From the NCBI RefSeq assembly GCF_041929205.1, contig NZ_JBHFNT010000072.1: a stretch of DNA of 64,000 nt; one strand, given 5' to 3'. The notes beneath the pieces are model-generated. The model was given only the letters and a program-made list of their open reading frames with translations, did not search any database and was not told where the DNA came from. Positions 42,464 to 51,469 of the stretch are shown here, piece after piece. The position numbers were made by a program, and so were the translations under genes. Origin of the DNA: Floridanema evergladense (GTDB taxonomy: Bacteria; Cyanobacteriota; Cyanobacteriia; Cyanobacteriales; Aerosakkonemataceae). The stretch's first letter is position 1. Each line of letters starts with the position of its first letter.

Positions 42464-43456
42464 TTAGTAACGTTCTTCCTCTTCATACTCTGGCGCTTTC
42501 TTCTTCTCAGGAATATTTATCTTGGGGGCTTTGTAAGGTTTAGGCGCTTCATCATCCGCCCAAACGTCTTCCTCTTCCTCATCGTAATTCCGGTTATCAT
42601 AACGTGGCGGTTCCGGTTCCGGGTAAGCTTTTTGTGCGTAATTGCGTTGCGGTGGTTCGCTCCAATTTGCGTCTTCTAACTCTTCTTCGTAAACTGGTTC
42701 TGCTTGCGCCATTTTGCGTAAAGGTTGCGGACGCTCTGCTTCCCAGTTATCATCATCCCATTCTTGTTCTACAACAGGTTTGTTGATGCGAACTGGTTGG
42801 GGGTTAGCAGCACGCAAAGGTTCACCTTTGGGTAATTGTTTGTCGGCTTTAATAGCTACAGGCGCAGCAAATTCGTCTTCTTCCCGTTCCCAAGGCGCTC
42901 TACCAATACCTAAGCGTTCCATTACCCCAACAGTTAATTGTACCAGTCTTTCTTCGGAACCTTCAAATACGATTAACCGATTTGGGCCACTGCTGACAAT
43001 TTCTTCAATGGGTAACTCATAAGTACTAATTGTCTCAAAACCCGCAACCCGATCGGGAATTTGTGGTAAACCTACCGAAGCAATGATTAAAGAAGTCAGT
43101 TTACCGTCTTCAATATCAAACTTAAAACCTCTTACCCTACCTAAAGGTTCGCCTGTTTCTGTAATTACTTCGCAGTTGACTAGATTACTATATGCTTCTA
43201 CATCTACATCATCTTCTAAGACGCTATCATCATCTACCAAAATAACGTCGCCTATTTGACGGATGCGTTCTAAAAGCATATTTCTGGGTACACCGCCGAT
43301 CCCAAGAATATTATCTCGTAAACTGAGCGCGACTATCTCTCGGCGATCGATATCTACCCAAAGTTGACTTACTACACCCAGGCGTTTACCCGTGTCGCGG
43401 GTAATTACCTGTGTACCCAATATTTCTGAGCGAAGGCGGATCTGATCAGATGTCAT
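42464..43456 (-). CDS. PRC-barrel domain protein with acidic C-terminal tail
   Basis: 330 residues. Two PRC-barrel repeats in the first 170 residues (GTQVITRDTGKRLGVVSQLW, LSLRDNILGIGG; NCEVITETGEPLGRVRGFKF, LIIASVGLPQIP), a fold related to the photosynthetic reaction centre H subunit and RimM. The rest is a Pro/Glu/Tyr-rich, likely disordered tail (YEEELEDANW, EEEEDVWADD). Similar proteins are widespread in cyanobacteria; function unclear. It ends up 62 nt downstream of smc on the same strand. Confidence 0.85.
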   Translation of the reverse strand: MTSDQIRLRSEILGTQVITRDTGKRLGVVSQLWVDIDRREIVALSLRDNILGIGGVPRNMLLERIRQIGDVILVDDDSVLEDDVDVEAYSNLVNCEVITETGEPLGRVRGFKFDIEDGKLTSLIIASVGLPQIPDRVAGFETISTYELPIEEIVSSGPNRLIVFEGSEERLVQLTVGVMERLGIGRAPWEREEDEFAAPVAIKADKQLPKGEPLRAANPQPVRINKPVVEQEWDDDNWEAERPQPLRKMAQAEPVYEEELEDANWSEPPQRNYAQKAYPEPEPPRYDNRNYDEEEEDVWADDEAPKPYKAPKINIPEKKKAPEYEEEERY

Positions 43457-43517
43457 TAACTTATCCCGAATCCTGGTTAAAAATCCTTTTATAATACCAA
43501 TCTTAATGAAACAAAGT

Positions 43518-46500
43518 TTAGTTAGGTTTGGTCGCAGTTTGCAACTTAATTCCCAAAACTTGGGTGTATGCTCCTCTTGCTTGAGTCACTCCAATTACTC
43601 TTTCTGCTGCTTTGATCATAGGGCCTTTATGACTAACAACGATAAACTGTGCGCGATCGGCCTGTTGTCTAATCATTCTAGCTAATCGTTCGACGTTTGC
43701 TCCATCTAAGAACATATCTACTTCATCAAATGAGTAAAAAGGTGATGGGCGATAGCGTTGTAAGGCGAAAATAAAGCTCAATGCGGTTAAAGATTTTTCT
43801 CCTCCTGACATGGAAGCTAGTCTTTGTACTGGTTTTCCTTTAGGATGAGCCACTAGGTTAAGTCCGCCAGCAAATGGATCTTCTGGGTTATCTAATGTTA
43901 AGCTTCCATCACCTTCAGAAAGTTCGGCAAAGATTACTTGAAAGTTTTTATTTACTGCGTCGAATGCTTCTTTAAAAGCGCGAAATCTCAAGGTTGTAAA
44001 GTTTTCAATTCGCAGTAACAGTTCTGTTCGTTCTGCTTCTAAAGTTGTTAGTTTTTCTGTTAGTTCATCTAGGCGTGCTTGGGTGCGATCGTACTCTTCC
44101 AACGCTAACATATTCACGGGTTCCATTGCTTGCAACCGCTTTTGCAAACTCCGCATTTCTTTCTGCAATTCTTCTAAATTCGTATTCTCTGGTACGGTTG
44201 GCAAAGGTTCGGGTAATTCCCTTTCTTGAGCTTGTCTTTGCGTTTCTACATTTGCTAATTCTTCCCGACGTAAAGCTTGAGTTTCTTGCAGTTTTTGCAG
44301 TTCCCATTCGGTTTGTTGGTGGGATTTTTGTAATTGACGCAATTTATTTTCCCTTGCATCTCTTGTCTTTTTCTCTTCTCCTAATTTCGCTTCTGCTTGA
44401 ATCATCGCCGCTTGAGTTTCGGCAATTTTCGCATTAATTTCCAAGTCTTGATTAGTCACAGTAGTTAACTGTTCTTGTTGCTGATTTCTTTGGGTTTCGT
44501 ATTCTGCTATTCGACGCTGAGATTCACCAATTCTTTCTTGTAAAAGTTGACTTTGATTCTCTAAATCTTTCAATCTTTGTTCGGCATTTCGCAGATTTTG
44601 TTCTCGTTGATTTAGTTCTGCTTCTTGAACTTTGATCGTTGCTTGCATTTGTTGCCATTCGCTGTGAATTTGCGACTGTTCTAACTCAGCTAAACTTTGT
44701 CTTAATTGGGCTAAGTTAGCTTCATTCGCTGGCAATTCAGTTTCTAGAACTTGCAAGCGAGATTTGGCGCTAGATAATTCTAAGGTATTTTTGGCAATTT
44801 GGGAACTCAGTTGCGATCGCTGTTCGTTCAACCCATTAATTTCTCTCTTCAACTGTTCAAAATGTAACTCCTGTTCCCGGCGTTCCTGTCTCGCTTCACT
44901 TAACTGCTGAGTCAGTTGTTTAATATCTTGAGTTAGTTTCCCAATACTCTGTTCGCATCTCTCCAAAACTAACTCGATATCATGCAATCTATTCTTCAAA
45001 CTCACTACTTCTACCGATTCAGTAGAATGACCTGTGCCAAAGTGTAACCCAGAATTATGACTAACACTTCCACCAGTCATCGCCCCGCTAGATTCTAACA
45101 AATCCCCATCCAAAGTTACCATGCGATATTGACCGATATATTGCCTTGCATCACTCAGGGTTTTAAATACGATCGTACTCCCAAAAACGTAAGCAAAAAT
45201 ATCCCGATATCGCGGTTCACATTCTATCAGATTAATCGCATAATCAATGAATCCGTTAGCATATCTTAACGCCACAATCGGCGTAACTTTTTGTGCATGG
45301 ATTTTGTTCAAAGGTAAGAAGGTCACTCTTCCCGCTTTTTTCTGTTTCAATAATTCAATTCCCGCCGCCGCAATTCCGTCATCTTCAACTACTAAATGTC
45401 CCAAACGCCCACCAGCAGCAGTTTCCAAAGCTAATTGATATTCAGGAAAAGCCCTTCCTAATTGAGCAACTAAACCGCAAATTCCCGGCATTCCCGACTG
45501 TAAAATTAACTTAGTGGCGTAAGTTCCTTGAGCTTCTTGTTGTGCTTGTTGTTGCGCTTCTAATTTATCGAGTTGACGTTGCTTTTCTCGCTGTTCTTGA
45601 GACAGGCGTTTTTGCGTGTCTTGTTGCAATTTCAACTCTTGTTCTGAGTAAGACAATCTTTCCGCTAACTGTTGCACTCTTAACCCAGATTCTTGTAATT
45701 GATTTTCAAAATCCACCTCACGAGATTGTTTACTTTCCAACTGCGGTGCTAGAGATTCTAAAATTTGAGTTTGTTCTTCAACTTGGCGTTCTAAATTAGT
45801 AAAACGTTCCCTTAATTGCGCTTGTTCTGTACGTTGAGGATCGATGATTGCTAAGAGATTTTCAACTTGACGATTTAGAGAAGTTTGTTGTTGTACCCAA
45901 GCTTCTGAAGAAGATGCGATCGCACTAGCACTCTCCCGACTCTGATTAACCGCCAATTGTGCAACATCCCGCAACGCTACCAATCCCACCAACTCATTTC
46001 TCACAACCTCCTGTTCTTCAGAAATTCGCCCTAAACTTTGCTGATGTTGTTCAATTTCCTGCCGAGTTTCCCTTAATCGTTTTTCCGTTTCATTAAAACT
46101 CGTAGTTAATTCCGTTTGCCGTAATTGTAACTGACGTTTTTCAGCTTCTTGAGTTGCTAAAACCGATTGTAATGATAAAAGTTCCTCTTCACCCAAAGCT
46201 TTAACTTTGGCATTCAACTCTTCTAATTCAGCGCTGACTTCCCCAATTTGTTGATTGAGACTTTCCAATTGTTCAGTTAATTGGGTAGAATTGCGATCGC
46301 CTAATGCAATTTGCTCTCGTAACTGCCATTCTTGACTTCGCAGAGTTTGCCAAACTAAGACAACCTCCCACTTTTCCTTTTCCTGTAATTCTGCCCGGAG
46401 TTTCTGATACTTTTCCGCCTTAATTCTATCTTGGGAAAGGCGATCGCGCTGCGATATTAACTCCCTTTCCACAATCCGACAACTATCTTCTTTTTCCTTA

Positions 46501-47183
46501 ACCGAATCTAAAGTCTCCTTCGCCTGAGAAATCTTCCGGTCAAAAGCAGCAACACCCGCCAACTCATCAATAATTTCCCGACGTTCCTTAGCATTCATCG
46601 AAATAATGCTAGTCACATCCCCCTGCAACACCACATTGTAACCTTCCGGGTAAACCCGCAAACGGTTCAACTGCTCGTGCAACTGGGTCAGCGTACAAGA
46701 CTCCCCATTAATAAAGTAAGTCGAAGTATAACTCCCCTGCTTCGTCACCCGCAACTTCCGCGTCACACTCCACTCTTTCGGGGACTGGGGAGAAGACGTG
46801 GGGGGGTGGGGAGGTAGGGAGGTAGGGGGAGTATTTTCCTCCATCTCCCCATCTCCCCATCTCCCCATCTCCCCATCTCCCCCAATCTCCTCCTGTGCGG
46901 TAAAAAACCCAGGTTCATCCGACAAATCAAAAGTCACCGTAACGCTAGCTTCAGCAGTTCCACGACCATTTTGGTGATTGTGGTTAATCAAATCAGGTAA
47001 ACGTTCCGCACGCATCCCCTTAGAACTAGCAAGACCAAGACAAAACAGTAGTGCATCCAAAATATTCGACTTTCCCGAACCATTTGGCCCAGAAATAACC
47101 GTAAACCCCGGCAGCAGAGGTACTTGGGAAGTGCCGCCGAAGGACTTGAAATGGGATAATTCCAGGCGCTTGATGTGAACCAT
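43518..47183 (-). CDS. smc: Chromosome segregation protein SMC
   Basis: About 1221 residues from ATG 47183 (chosen because the conserved VHIKRLELSHFKSF start follows at once; 20 further in-frame codons upstream are unconserved). Walker A GPNGSGKS is at 32-39, the ABC signature SMSGGEKSLTALSF near 1122, Walker B FYSFDEVDMFLDG near 1149. Two long coiled coils flank a hinge (GICGLVAQL, VEDDGIAAAGIELL, LLESSGAMTGGS). Residues 98-134 are an in-frame insertion of low-complexity repeats (46780-46892). SMC organises and segregates the chromosome with ScpA/ScpB, which are not here. Confidence 0.95.
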   Translation of the reverse strand: MVHIKRLELSHFKSFGGTSQVPLLPGFTVISGPNGSGKSNILDALLFCLGLASSKGMRAERLPDLINHNHQNGRGTAEASVTVTFDLSDEPGFFTAQEEIGGDGEMGRWGDGEMEENTPPTSLPPHPPTSSPQSPKEWSVTRKLRVTKQGSYTSTYFINGESCTLTQLHEQLNRLRVYPEGYNVVLQGDVTSIISMNAKERREIIDELAGVAAFDRKISQAKETLDSVKEKEDSCRIVERELISQRDRLSQDRIKAEKYQKLRAELQEKEKWEVVLVWQTLRSQEWQLREQIALGDRNSTQLTEQLESLNQQIGEVSAELEELNAKVKALGEEELLSLQSVLATQEAEKRQLQLRQTELTTSFNETEKRLRETRQEIEQHQQSLGRISEEQEVVRNELVGLVALRDVAQLAVNQSRESASAIASSSEAWVQQQTSLNRQVENLLAIIDPQRTEQAQLRERFTNLERQVEEQTQILESLAPQLESKQSREVDFENQLQESGLRVQQLAERLSYSEQELKLQQDTQKRLSQEQREKQRQLDKLEAQQQAQQEAQGTYATKLILQSGMPGICGLVAQLGRAFPEYQLALETAAGGRLGHLVVEDDGIAAAGIELLKQKKAGRVTFLPLNKIHAQKVTPIVALRYANGFIDYAINLIECEPRYRDIFAYVFGSTIVFKTLSDARQYIGQYRMVTLDGDLLESSGAMTGGSVSHNSGLHFGTGHSTESVEVVSLKNRLHDIELVLERCEQSIGKLTQDIKQLTQQLSEARQERREQELHFEQLKREINGLNEQRSQLSSQIAKNTLELSSAKSRLQVLETELPANEANLAQLRQSLAELEQSQIHSEWQQMQATIKVQEAELNQREQNLRNAEQRLKDLENQSQLLQERIGESQRRIAEYETQRNQQQEQLTTVTNQDLEINAKIAETQAAMIQAEAKLGEEKKTRDARENKLRQLQKSHQQTEWELQKLQETQALRREELANVETQRQAQERELPEPLPTVPENTNLEELQKEMRSLQKRLQAMEPVNMLALEEYDRTQARLDELTEKLTTLEAERTELLLRIENFTTLRFRAFKEAFDAVNKNFQVIFAELSEGDGSLTLDNPEDPFAGGLNLVAHPKGKPVQRLASMSGGEKSLTALSFIFALQRYRPSPFYSFDEVDMFLDGANVERLARMIRQQADRAQFIVVSHKGPMIKAAERVIGVTQARGAYTQVLGIKLQTATKPN
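46780..46892. repeat. Low-complexity repeats embedded in smc
   Basis: Plus-strand reading: GGGGACTGGGGAGAAG, a GGGGAGGTAGGGAGGTAGGG tract, then tandem CCATCTCC units. These are the same words found between genes (for example 49553-49580, 32731-32757). They are translated in smc as GGDGEMGRWGDGEMEEN and TPPTSLPPHPPTSSPQSP. Confidence 0.85.
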
Positions 47184-47551
47184 AAACGCTGGGCGAACCA
47201 AGCATGAAAATACAACTGTATCCGCCAGTGTAGCGATTCTCAACAGGTTAGCATAGTTACCTTTATGAAAGCCAATCTTCCTGGTAAAAAAAATTCTGCC
47301 GAACTTTCCTGATTAAGTTTCAGTTCCCCTGCTTATTAAACTAATAAGTACTTAGTCTTGTTTGTAAAAAACAAAACTTTTTTAGGTAAATACGAATTTT
47401 TAGATTTTTCCTGGGAATCATAAATCTGACCAGGAGTAAGCAATCTATCAACCAATCAATGTTTTGAAGCGAAATGAATCCCAAACACATGGGTATCAAT
47501 AGTTATTTCTTTGTCCACTTTTCTACTTTTACTGCTTAAGGAAAATTTACC
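47184..47551. promoter_or_regulatory. Divergent region between smc and the CAP-RTX gene
   Basis: A 368-bp AT-rich gap between divergent genes, so both promoters should be here. No repeat-family member or RNA gene was recognised. Right before ATG 47552, GCTTAAGGAAAATTTACC supplies an AAGGA ribosome binding site. Confidence 0.4.
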
Positions 47552-48691
47552 ATGACAGTCAATATTTACTCAAACCTTCCCGGAGATGGTTTTGAATCTG
47601 AAGAAATCAAGCTTTACAATCTAATCAACGAATATCGCGCCCAAAATGGACTAGCACCAATTACCGCTTCCAAAGCGCTAAGTACCGTTGCTAACCGTCA
47701 TGTCCAAGATTTAGCAGAAAATATTGGTACTTTAACGCACTCTTGGAGTGATGCTCCTTACGACCCCAACAACCCCAGTACTTATTCTGCGATGTGGACA
47801 GCACCCCAACGCTTAAACACGGGTTACTCTGGTTATGGTTACGAAAACGCTTTTGGCGGTTCTGGGAATTATATTGCGACGGCGACAGATGCGCTACAAG
47901 CTTGGAAAAACAGTCCCGCACATAATGCGGTTATTCTCAACCAAGAAATCTGGCAAAATTTGCAATGGAATGCTTTAGGCGTTGGTCTTTATAAAGGATA
48001 CGCAGTTATCTGGTTTGGCGAGCAACCAGATTCTACAGGAACTCCTGAGTTAATTACTCCAATTTTAGGCACTGAAGGTAATGATACGCTGTTTGGAACT
48101 ATTGGGAATGATACTATTCAGGGTTTAGGAGGCAATGACCAGATTTATGGTAGTGAGGGTAATGATATTTTGTTCGGCAATATGGGGAATGACACCCTGA
48201 ACGGTAATTTAGGCAATGACACCATCTATGGTGGTCAGGATGGCGATATTATTTGGGGTGGCAAGGGTGAAGATGTCTTATATGGCAATCTAGGTAATGA
48301 TGTTTTATACGGCAACATCGGTCAAGACACTCTCTATGGTGGGAAAGAGGATGATATTCTTTATGGTGGTCAAGACAACGATGTTTTATTCGGTGATTTA
48401 GGTAATGATACTCTGTTTGGTGATTTAGGTAATGATATTCTAACTGGTGGCGAAGGTAGCGATCGATTTGGTTTGCAGTTAGATAAAGGTACAGATGTAA
48501 TTACCGATTTTACCGATGGTGTTGATTTTCTGGGATTAACTGCTGGTTTGAGTTTTGCTAACCTCTCAGTTACTCAGGGTACTGGAAGTGATGCAGCAAA
48601 TACTTTGATTTTCAGTAATGGGCAATTGTTAGGGGTGTTGCAAGGAGTTCAAGCTAATACGATTACTCAAGTTGATTTCCAGGTTTTTTAA
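47552..48691 (+). CDS. CAP-domain protein with RTX calcium-binding repeats
   Basis: 379 residues. Residues 15-165 are a CAP/SCP domain (LINEYRAQNGLAPI, VANRHVQDLAENIG, HSWSDAPYD, YGYENAFG, AWKNSPAHNAVIL, GVGLYKGYAVIWF). From about residue 175 to 310 there are some fifteen nonapeptide RTX units (GNDTLFGTI, GNDILFGNM, GNDTIYGGQ), which bind calcium. RTX proteins are exported by type I secretion without a cleaved signal, consistent with the missing signal peptide. Probably an extracellular or cell-surface protein; no secretion genes adjoin. Confidence 0.92.
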   Translation: MTVNIYSNLPGDGFESEEIKLYNLINEYRAQNGLAPITASKALSTVANRHVQDLAENIGTLTHSWSDAPYDPNNPSTYSAMWTAPQRLNTGYSGYGYENAFGGSGNYIATATDALQAWKNSPAHNAVILNQEIWQNLQWNALGVGLYKGYAVIWFGEQPDSTGTPELITPILGTEGNDTLFGTIGNDTIQGLGGNDQIYGSEGNDILFGNMGNDTLNGNLGNDTIYGGQDGDIIWGGKGEDVLYGNLGNDVLYGNIGQDTLYGGKEDDILYGGQDNDVLFGDLGNDTLFGDLGNDILTGGEGSDRFGLQLDKGTDVITDFTDGVDFLGLTAGLSFANLSVTQGTGSDAANTLIFSNGQLLGVLQGVQANTITQVDFQVF

Positions 48692-48793
48692 GGCAGAAGG
48701 GAAGAAAGTTTTGAGTTCTTAGCTTCGTTTTTTGAGTTAGCTTGGGGAGTTTTGAGTTGTCTCCTCTGCTCCCCTACCCTTCTGCCCAGAAAG

Positions 48794-48946
48794 TCAGCGA
48801 CGAGAACGAGAACGTTTATCTCGGTCTTGCCTTCTGCGATCGCGCCAATCTGCTAACGTTAAGTAGATAACGCCACCTGTAACCGTAACTAGCAGCACTA
48901 AGGCTGTTACGGCGAGAACATTGTAAATAGGTATTGTTGTTTCCAC
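48794..48946 (-). CDS. Small single-span membrane protein downstream of petN
   Basis: Fifty residues starting at GTG 48946, 4 nt after the petN stop: a membrane segment (VLAVTALVLLVTVTGGVIYL) followed by a strongly basic tail (LADWRDRRRQDRDKRSRSRR). Tight spacing suggests cotranscription with petN and therefore a possible thylakoid or cytochrome b6f-related role, which is inference. No ATG is available; GTG is assumed. Confidence 0.65.
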   Translation of the reverse strand: METTIPIYNVLAVTALVLLVTVTGGVIYLTLADWRDRRRQDRDKRSRSRR

Positions 48947-48950
48947 TGTT

Positions 48951-49040
48951 TTAGAAACCGTTACGCGCCCAAACTACCATCGAAATCGAATAGGTAAAAA
49001 GAACTAACAGAGCAACCCAACCTAAAGAAAGAATATCCAT
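48951..49040 (-). CDS. petN: Cytochrome b6f complex subunit PetN
   Basis: Twenty-nine residues, MDILSLGWVALLVLFTYSIS and then MVVWARNGF, an almost exact PetN (subunit VIII): one transmembrane helix with a short polar end. PetN is needed for assembly and stability of the cytochrome b6f complex. It starts 74 nt from the divergent gene at 49115. Confidence 0.95.
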   Translation of the reverse strand: MDILSLGWVALLVLFTYSISMVVWARNGF

Positions 49041-49114
49041 AAGCCTTGTTTAAAACCAAAAGATCGAAAACGACTCCAAGCTTTATCATACTTCCTAGTG
49101 GTGGGATCTGAACT

Positions 49115-49552
49115 TTGGACGACTTAAACGCAGAACGGATAGAATCTCTTAAGGCTGGTATTTTCGGTGCTTTGTCGCTGTCGCTGGCATTCAGCGTCAT
49201 GATGCTATTGCATTTGTTTTTGGCAAGGCAGTTTCCAGCTGTTGCTCTTTGGCAAACTCCTACGGCAATTAATCTATTGTTTAGTGGGGGAGTAGCTTTT
49301 TTAAGTGGTTTCCTCTTCGGTATCACTTACCGTTACATTATTCGCCAAGACGAAAATTCTCATCTCCAAGAAGGTGCTGTATTATCTTTTGGGCTAGTAC
49401 GAGGTTTAGCCCAGGTAGATGTGGGGTTAAAGTTAGAAAATACCCTTTGGTCTTTAGGTATTCTCTGTGTTGAAAGTCTCTTACTCTTCACTTTCGCCCG
49501 CTTTGCCCTCGATTTAGCAATTTATCGTCAGTGGGTTAAACCTGCAAGGTAG
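49115..49552 (+). CDS. Conserved-looking four-helix membrane protein
   Basis: 145 residues with about four hydrophobic segments (AGIFGALSLSLAFSVMMLLH, LLFSGGVAFLSGFLFGITY, GAVLSFGLVRGLAQVDVG, LGILCVESLLLFTFARFALD). TTG 49115 is the likely start: GGTGGGA lies about 8 nt upstream and an in-frame stop precedes it. Function unknown. Divergent from petN. Confidence 0.72.
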   Translation: MDDLNAERIESLKAGIFGALSLSLAFSVMMLLHLFLARQFPAVALWQTPTAINLLFSGGVAFLSGFLFGITYRYIIRQDENSHLQEGAVLSFGLVRGLAQVDVGLKLENTLWSLGILCVESLLLFTFARFALDLAIYRQWVKPAR

Positions 49553-50386
49553 GAGGGATGGGGGGGATGGGGGGATGGGGAGAGAGTTGAAAACTCAAAA
49601 TATTCCCAGTCTCCAGTCCCTAGTCCCTAGAACGCCGATTCAGTATTGTAGTCGGGGATGAGAAACCGAGTTTCTTTCCCTAGCGCAGTCGATATTTTGT
49701 TACCCCAAGCCAAAGAAACCCGGTTTCTGCCGCCCAGTCAGAGTGTTCGCCAAATAAGCAAAGTCTACCAGGAATAAATAAATTTAGCCAATCAGATATT
49801 TGAAATAAAGGAACTGGAAGCTGATTTTTCTAATTTACTCTGAGTGCTATCATTGTCCAGTAATTCACCCTAATTTGGCTAATACTATTACTCTTTTTGT
49901 CCCGATCGGTTCCTCAGCTTATTTTCCAATTATGTGATGGTGCATTATACAGATTGCCGTTAAGCCCTAGAGAAACTCAGATTGTTTGGAATGGCTGTTT
50001 AGTCAAGTAAACATTCACCAAATAGCGTTCTAATCCTCAAGATGCAGTGTGGTTTTGGGAGCAAGTCAATCAAGGTATGTGAATTGATGCCAGCTAGTGT
50101 ACATTGTTACGCTTACACTCCTGGGTCTGATTTTGGCGCAGAGAGTTTACTGGCACAATGCGATCGGAAATTTCTCTGAGTAATGGGACACTGAGTATAA
50201 AACTGAGTTGTATTGTGTCATTAAAGCATGATTTATCAAGGCATGATTTTATTTTTCCTGTATCCTTTAATTTACGGGCATTTTCTGCCCTTGCAGATCG
50301 CCCTGTTTACTAAATGTCAGCAATTACAGCTGCGTAAGTTTTCGGCATTGGTTTAAACTCCATACATATTTAGAGGAGTGAACAGA
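49553..50386. other. Long intergenic region with dispersed repeats
   Basis: 834 bp without a convincing gene. It holds a GGGGGATGGGGGGATGGGG tract (49558-49580), AGTCCCTAGTCCCTAG words, and a pair GAAACCGAGTTTCTTT (about 49662) and AAAGAAACCCGGTTTCT (about 49714) typical of cyanobacterial dispersed repeats. The remaining 49750-50380 shows no RNA gene I can recognise; it presumably carries the promoter of the squalene-synthase-like gene. Confidence 0.5.
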
Positions 50387-51208
50387 ATGGATTTACGTAG
50401 AGATGCTTTGGAGATTCTTAAAGAAACCAGCCGGACTTTCTACATCCCTATTAGTCGTCTACCGCTAGAACTACAAGCAGCTGTGGCTTCTGCTTATCTC
50501 TGTATGCGTGCCATTGATGAGATTGAAGACCATCCAGAATTGGAAAATTCTGTTAAGGCAAAATTATTACGCAGTATTAGCGTGAGTTTACAAGGGGCAG
50601 CTGATGGGGTGATTCCTGATGATTTTTCTTTGGAGTTCCACTCTCAGGATGTTTTGTTACCAGAAGTGTCTTTGCGGGTGAAAGAATGGGCTTTACTGGC
50701 ACCAGAAAGCGTTGCGCCTCGTGTTTGGGATGCGACTGCGGCTATGGCCGATCGCATGGCTTACTGGGCGGAAAGAAACTGGGAAATTCACTCGGAGACA
50801 GACCTCGACCGCTATACTTTTAGCGTGGCTGGTGCTGTGGGTTTACTGCTTTCGGATTTGTGGGCTTGGTACGATGGAACGCAGACTAATCGGAGTCATG
50901 CGATCGGTTTTGGACGCGGTTTACAAGCAGTCAACATTCTTCGCAACTATAAGGAAGATTTGTTACGTGGGGTAAGTTATTTCCCTGATGGCTGGACTGC
51001 TGAGGATATGCAAAACTATGCGCGTCATAATCTCAAGCTGGCTGATGCTTATACTCGGTCTTTACCTAAAGGCCCAGCTTTGGACTTTTGCCAAATTCCC
51101 CTAGCTTTAGCTTATGGCACTCTAGATGTGCTGGCTCATGGCGAAAGTAAACTGAGTCGGAGTGCAGTTATGGCTCTGATCGAGCAAGTGACTGGCTCGA
51201 AAAAGTAA
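50387..51208 (+). CDS. Squalene/phytoene synthase family protein
   Basis: 273 residues from ATG 50387 (GAGGAG lies 8 nt upstream; a GTG 9 nt earlier overlaps it). ETSRTFYIPISRLP and the first Asp-rich motif AIDEIED are intact. The second motif reads NILRNYKEDLLRG, where the first aspartate of the usual DxxED is asparagine. Its hopanoid context favours squalene synthase, supplying squalene for the hopene cyclase, over phytoene synthase. The cyclase itself is not in the window. 262 bp separate it from the hpnP gene. Confidence 0.82.
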   Translation: MDLRRDALEILKETSRTFYIPISRLPLELQAAVASAYLCMRAIDEIEDHPELENSVKAKLLRSISVSLQGAADGVIPDDFSLEFHSQDVLLPEVSLRVKEWALLAPESVAPRVWDATAAMADRMAYWAERNWEIHSETDLDRYTFSVAGAVGLLLSDLWAWYDGTQTNRSHAIGFGRGLQAVNILRNYKEDLLRGVSYFPDGWTAEDMQNYARHNLKLADAYTRSLPKGPALDFCQIPLALAYGTLDVLAHGESKLSRSAVMALIEQVTGSKK

Positions 51209-51237
51209 TAGTCAGGGACTGGGGACGGGGGGACAAG

Positions 51238-51360
51238 GGCGAGTTATGAGTTATGAGTTATGAGTTTTAAGTTATTAATTCAAAACTTAAAACTTAAAAC
51301 TCATAACTAACGAAGGGACAAGGGGACAATTTATTTCTTCTCTGCTCCTCTGCTCCCTGC
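51238..51360. repeat. GAGTTATGAG/hairpin dispersed repeat (copy 2)
   Basis: Three GAGTTAT units, then GAGTTTTAAGTT and AACTTAAAACTTAAAACTC arms, then CGAAGGGACAAGGGGAC and a TTATTTCTTCTCTGCTCCTC tail. It closely matches 8800-8910, including the segment after the hairpin, so it is a true dispersed element of about 110-120 bp. Confidence 0.85.
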
Positions 51361-51469
51361 TTCCCTTTACCACAGCTAAATGGTGAAAAAAGCGATAAGC
51401 TAAAGCCATTCGAGCTTTAATGAGCTAAAACTCTAAATAGCATCATCGTTTGTGAGGAGAAATTTTTAG

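Noticed and set aside
44045..46000. Open frames on the plus strand opposite smc
   Set aside because: They are mirror translations of the coiled-coil-coding strand, rich in Leu/Phe/Ser, with no start signals or domains.
50030..50130. A possible PIN-domain gene fragment (frame reading NPQDAVWFWEQVNQG)
   Set aside because: The similarity is short, interrupted by stops, and I cannot support it beyond a suggestive 15 residues.
50387..51208. Calling this gene crtB (phytoene synthase)
   Set aside because: No carotenoid genes are nearby and the hopanoid genes follow; the first motif AIDEIED is closer to squalene synthase. The function is left at family level.
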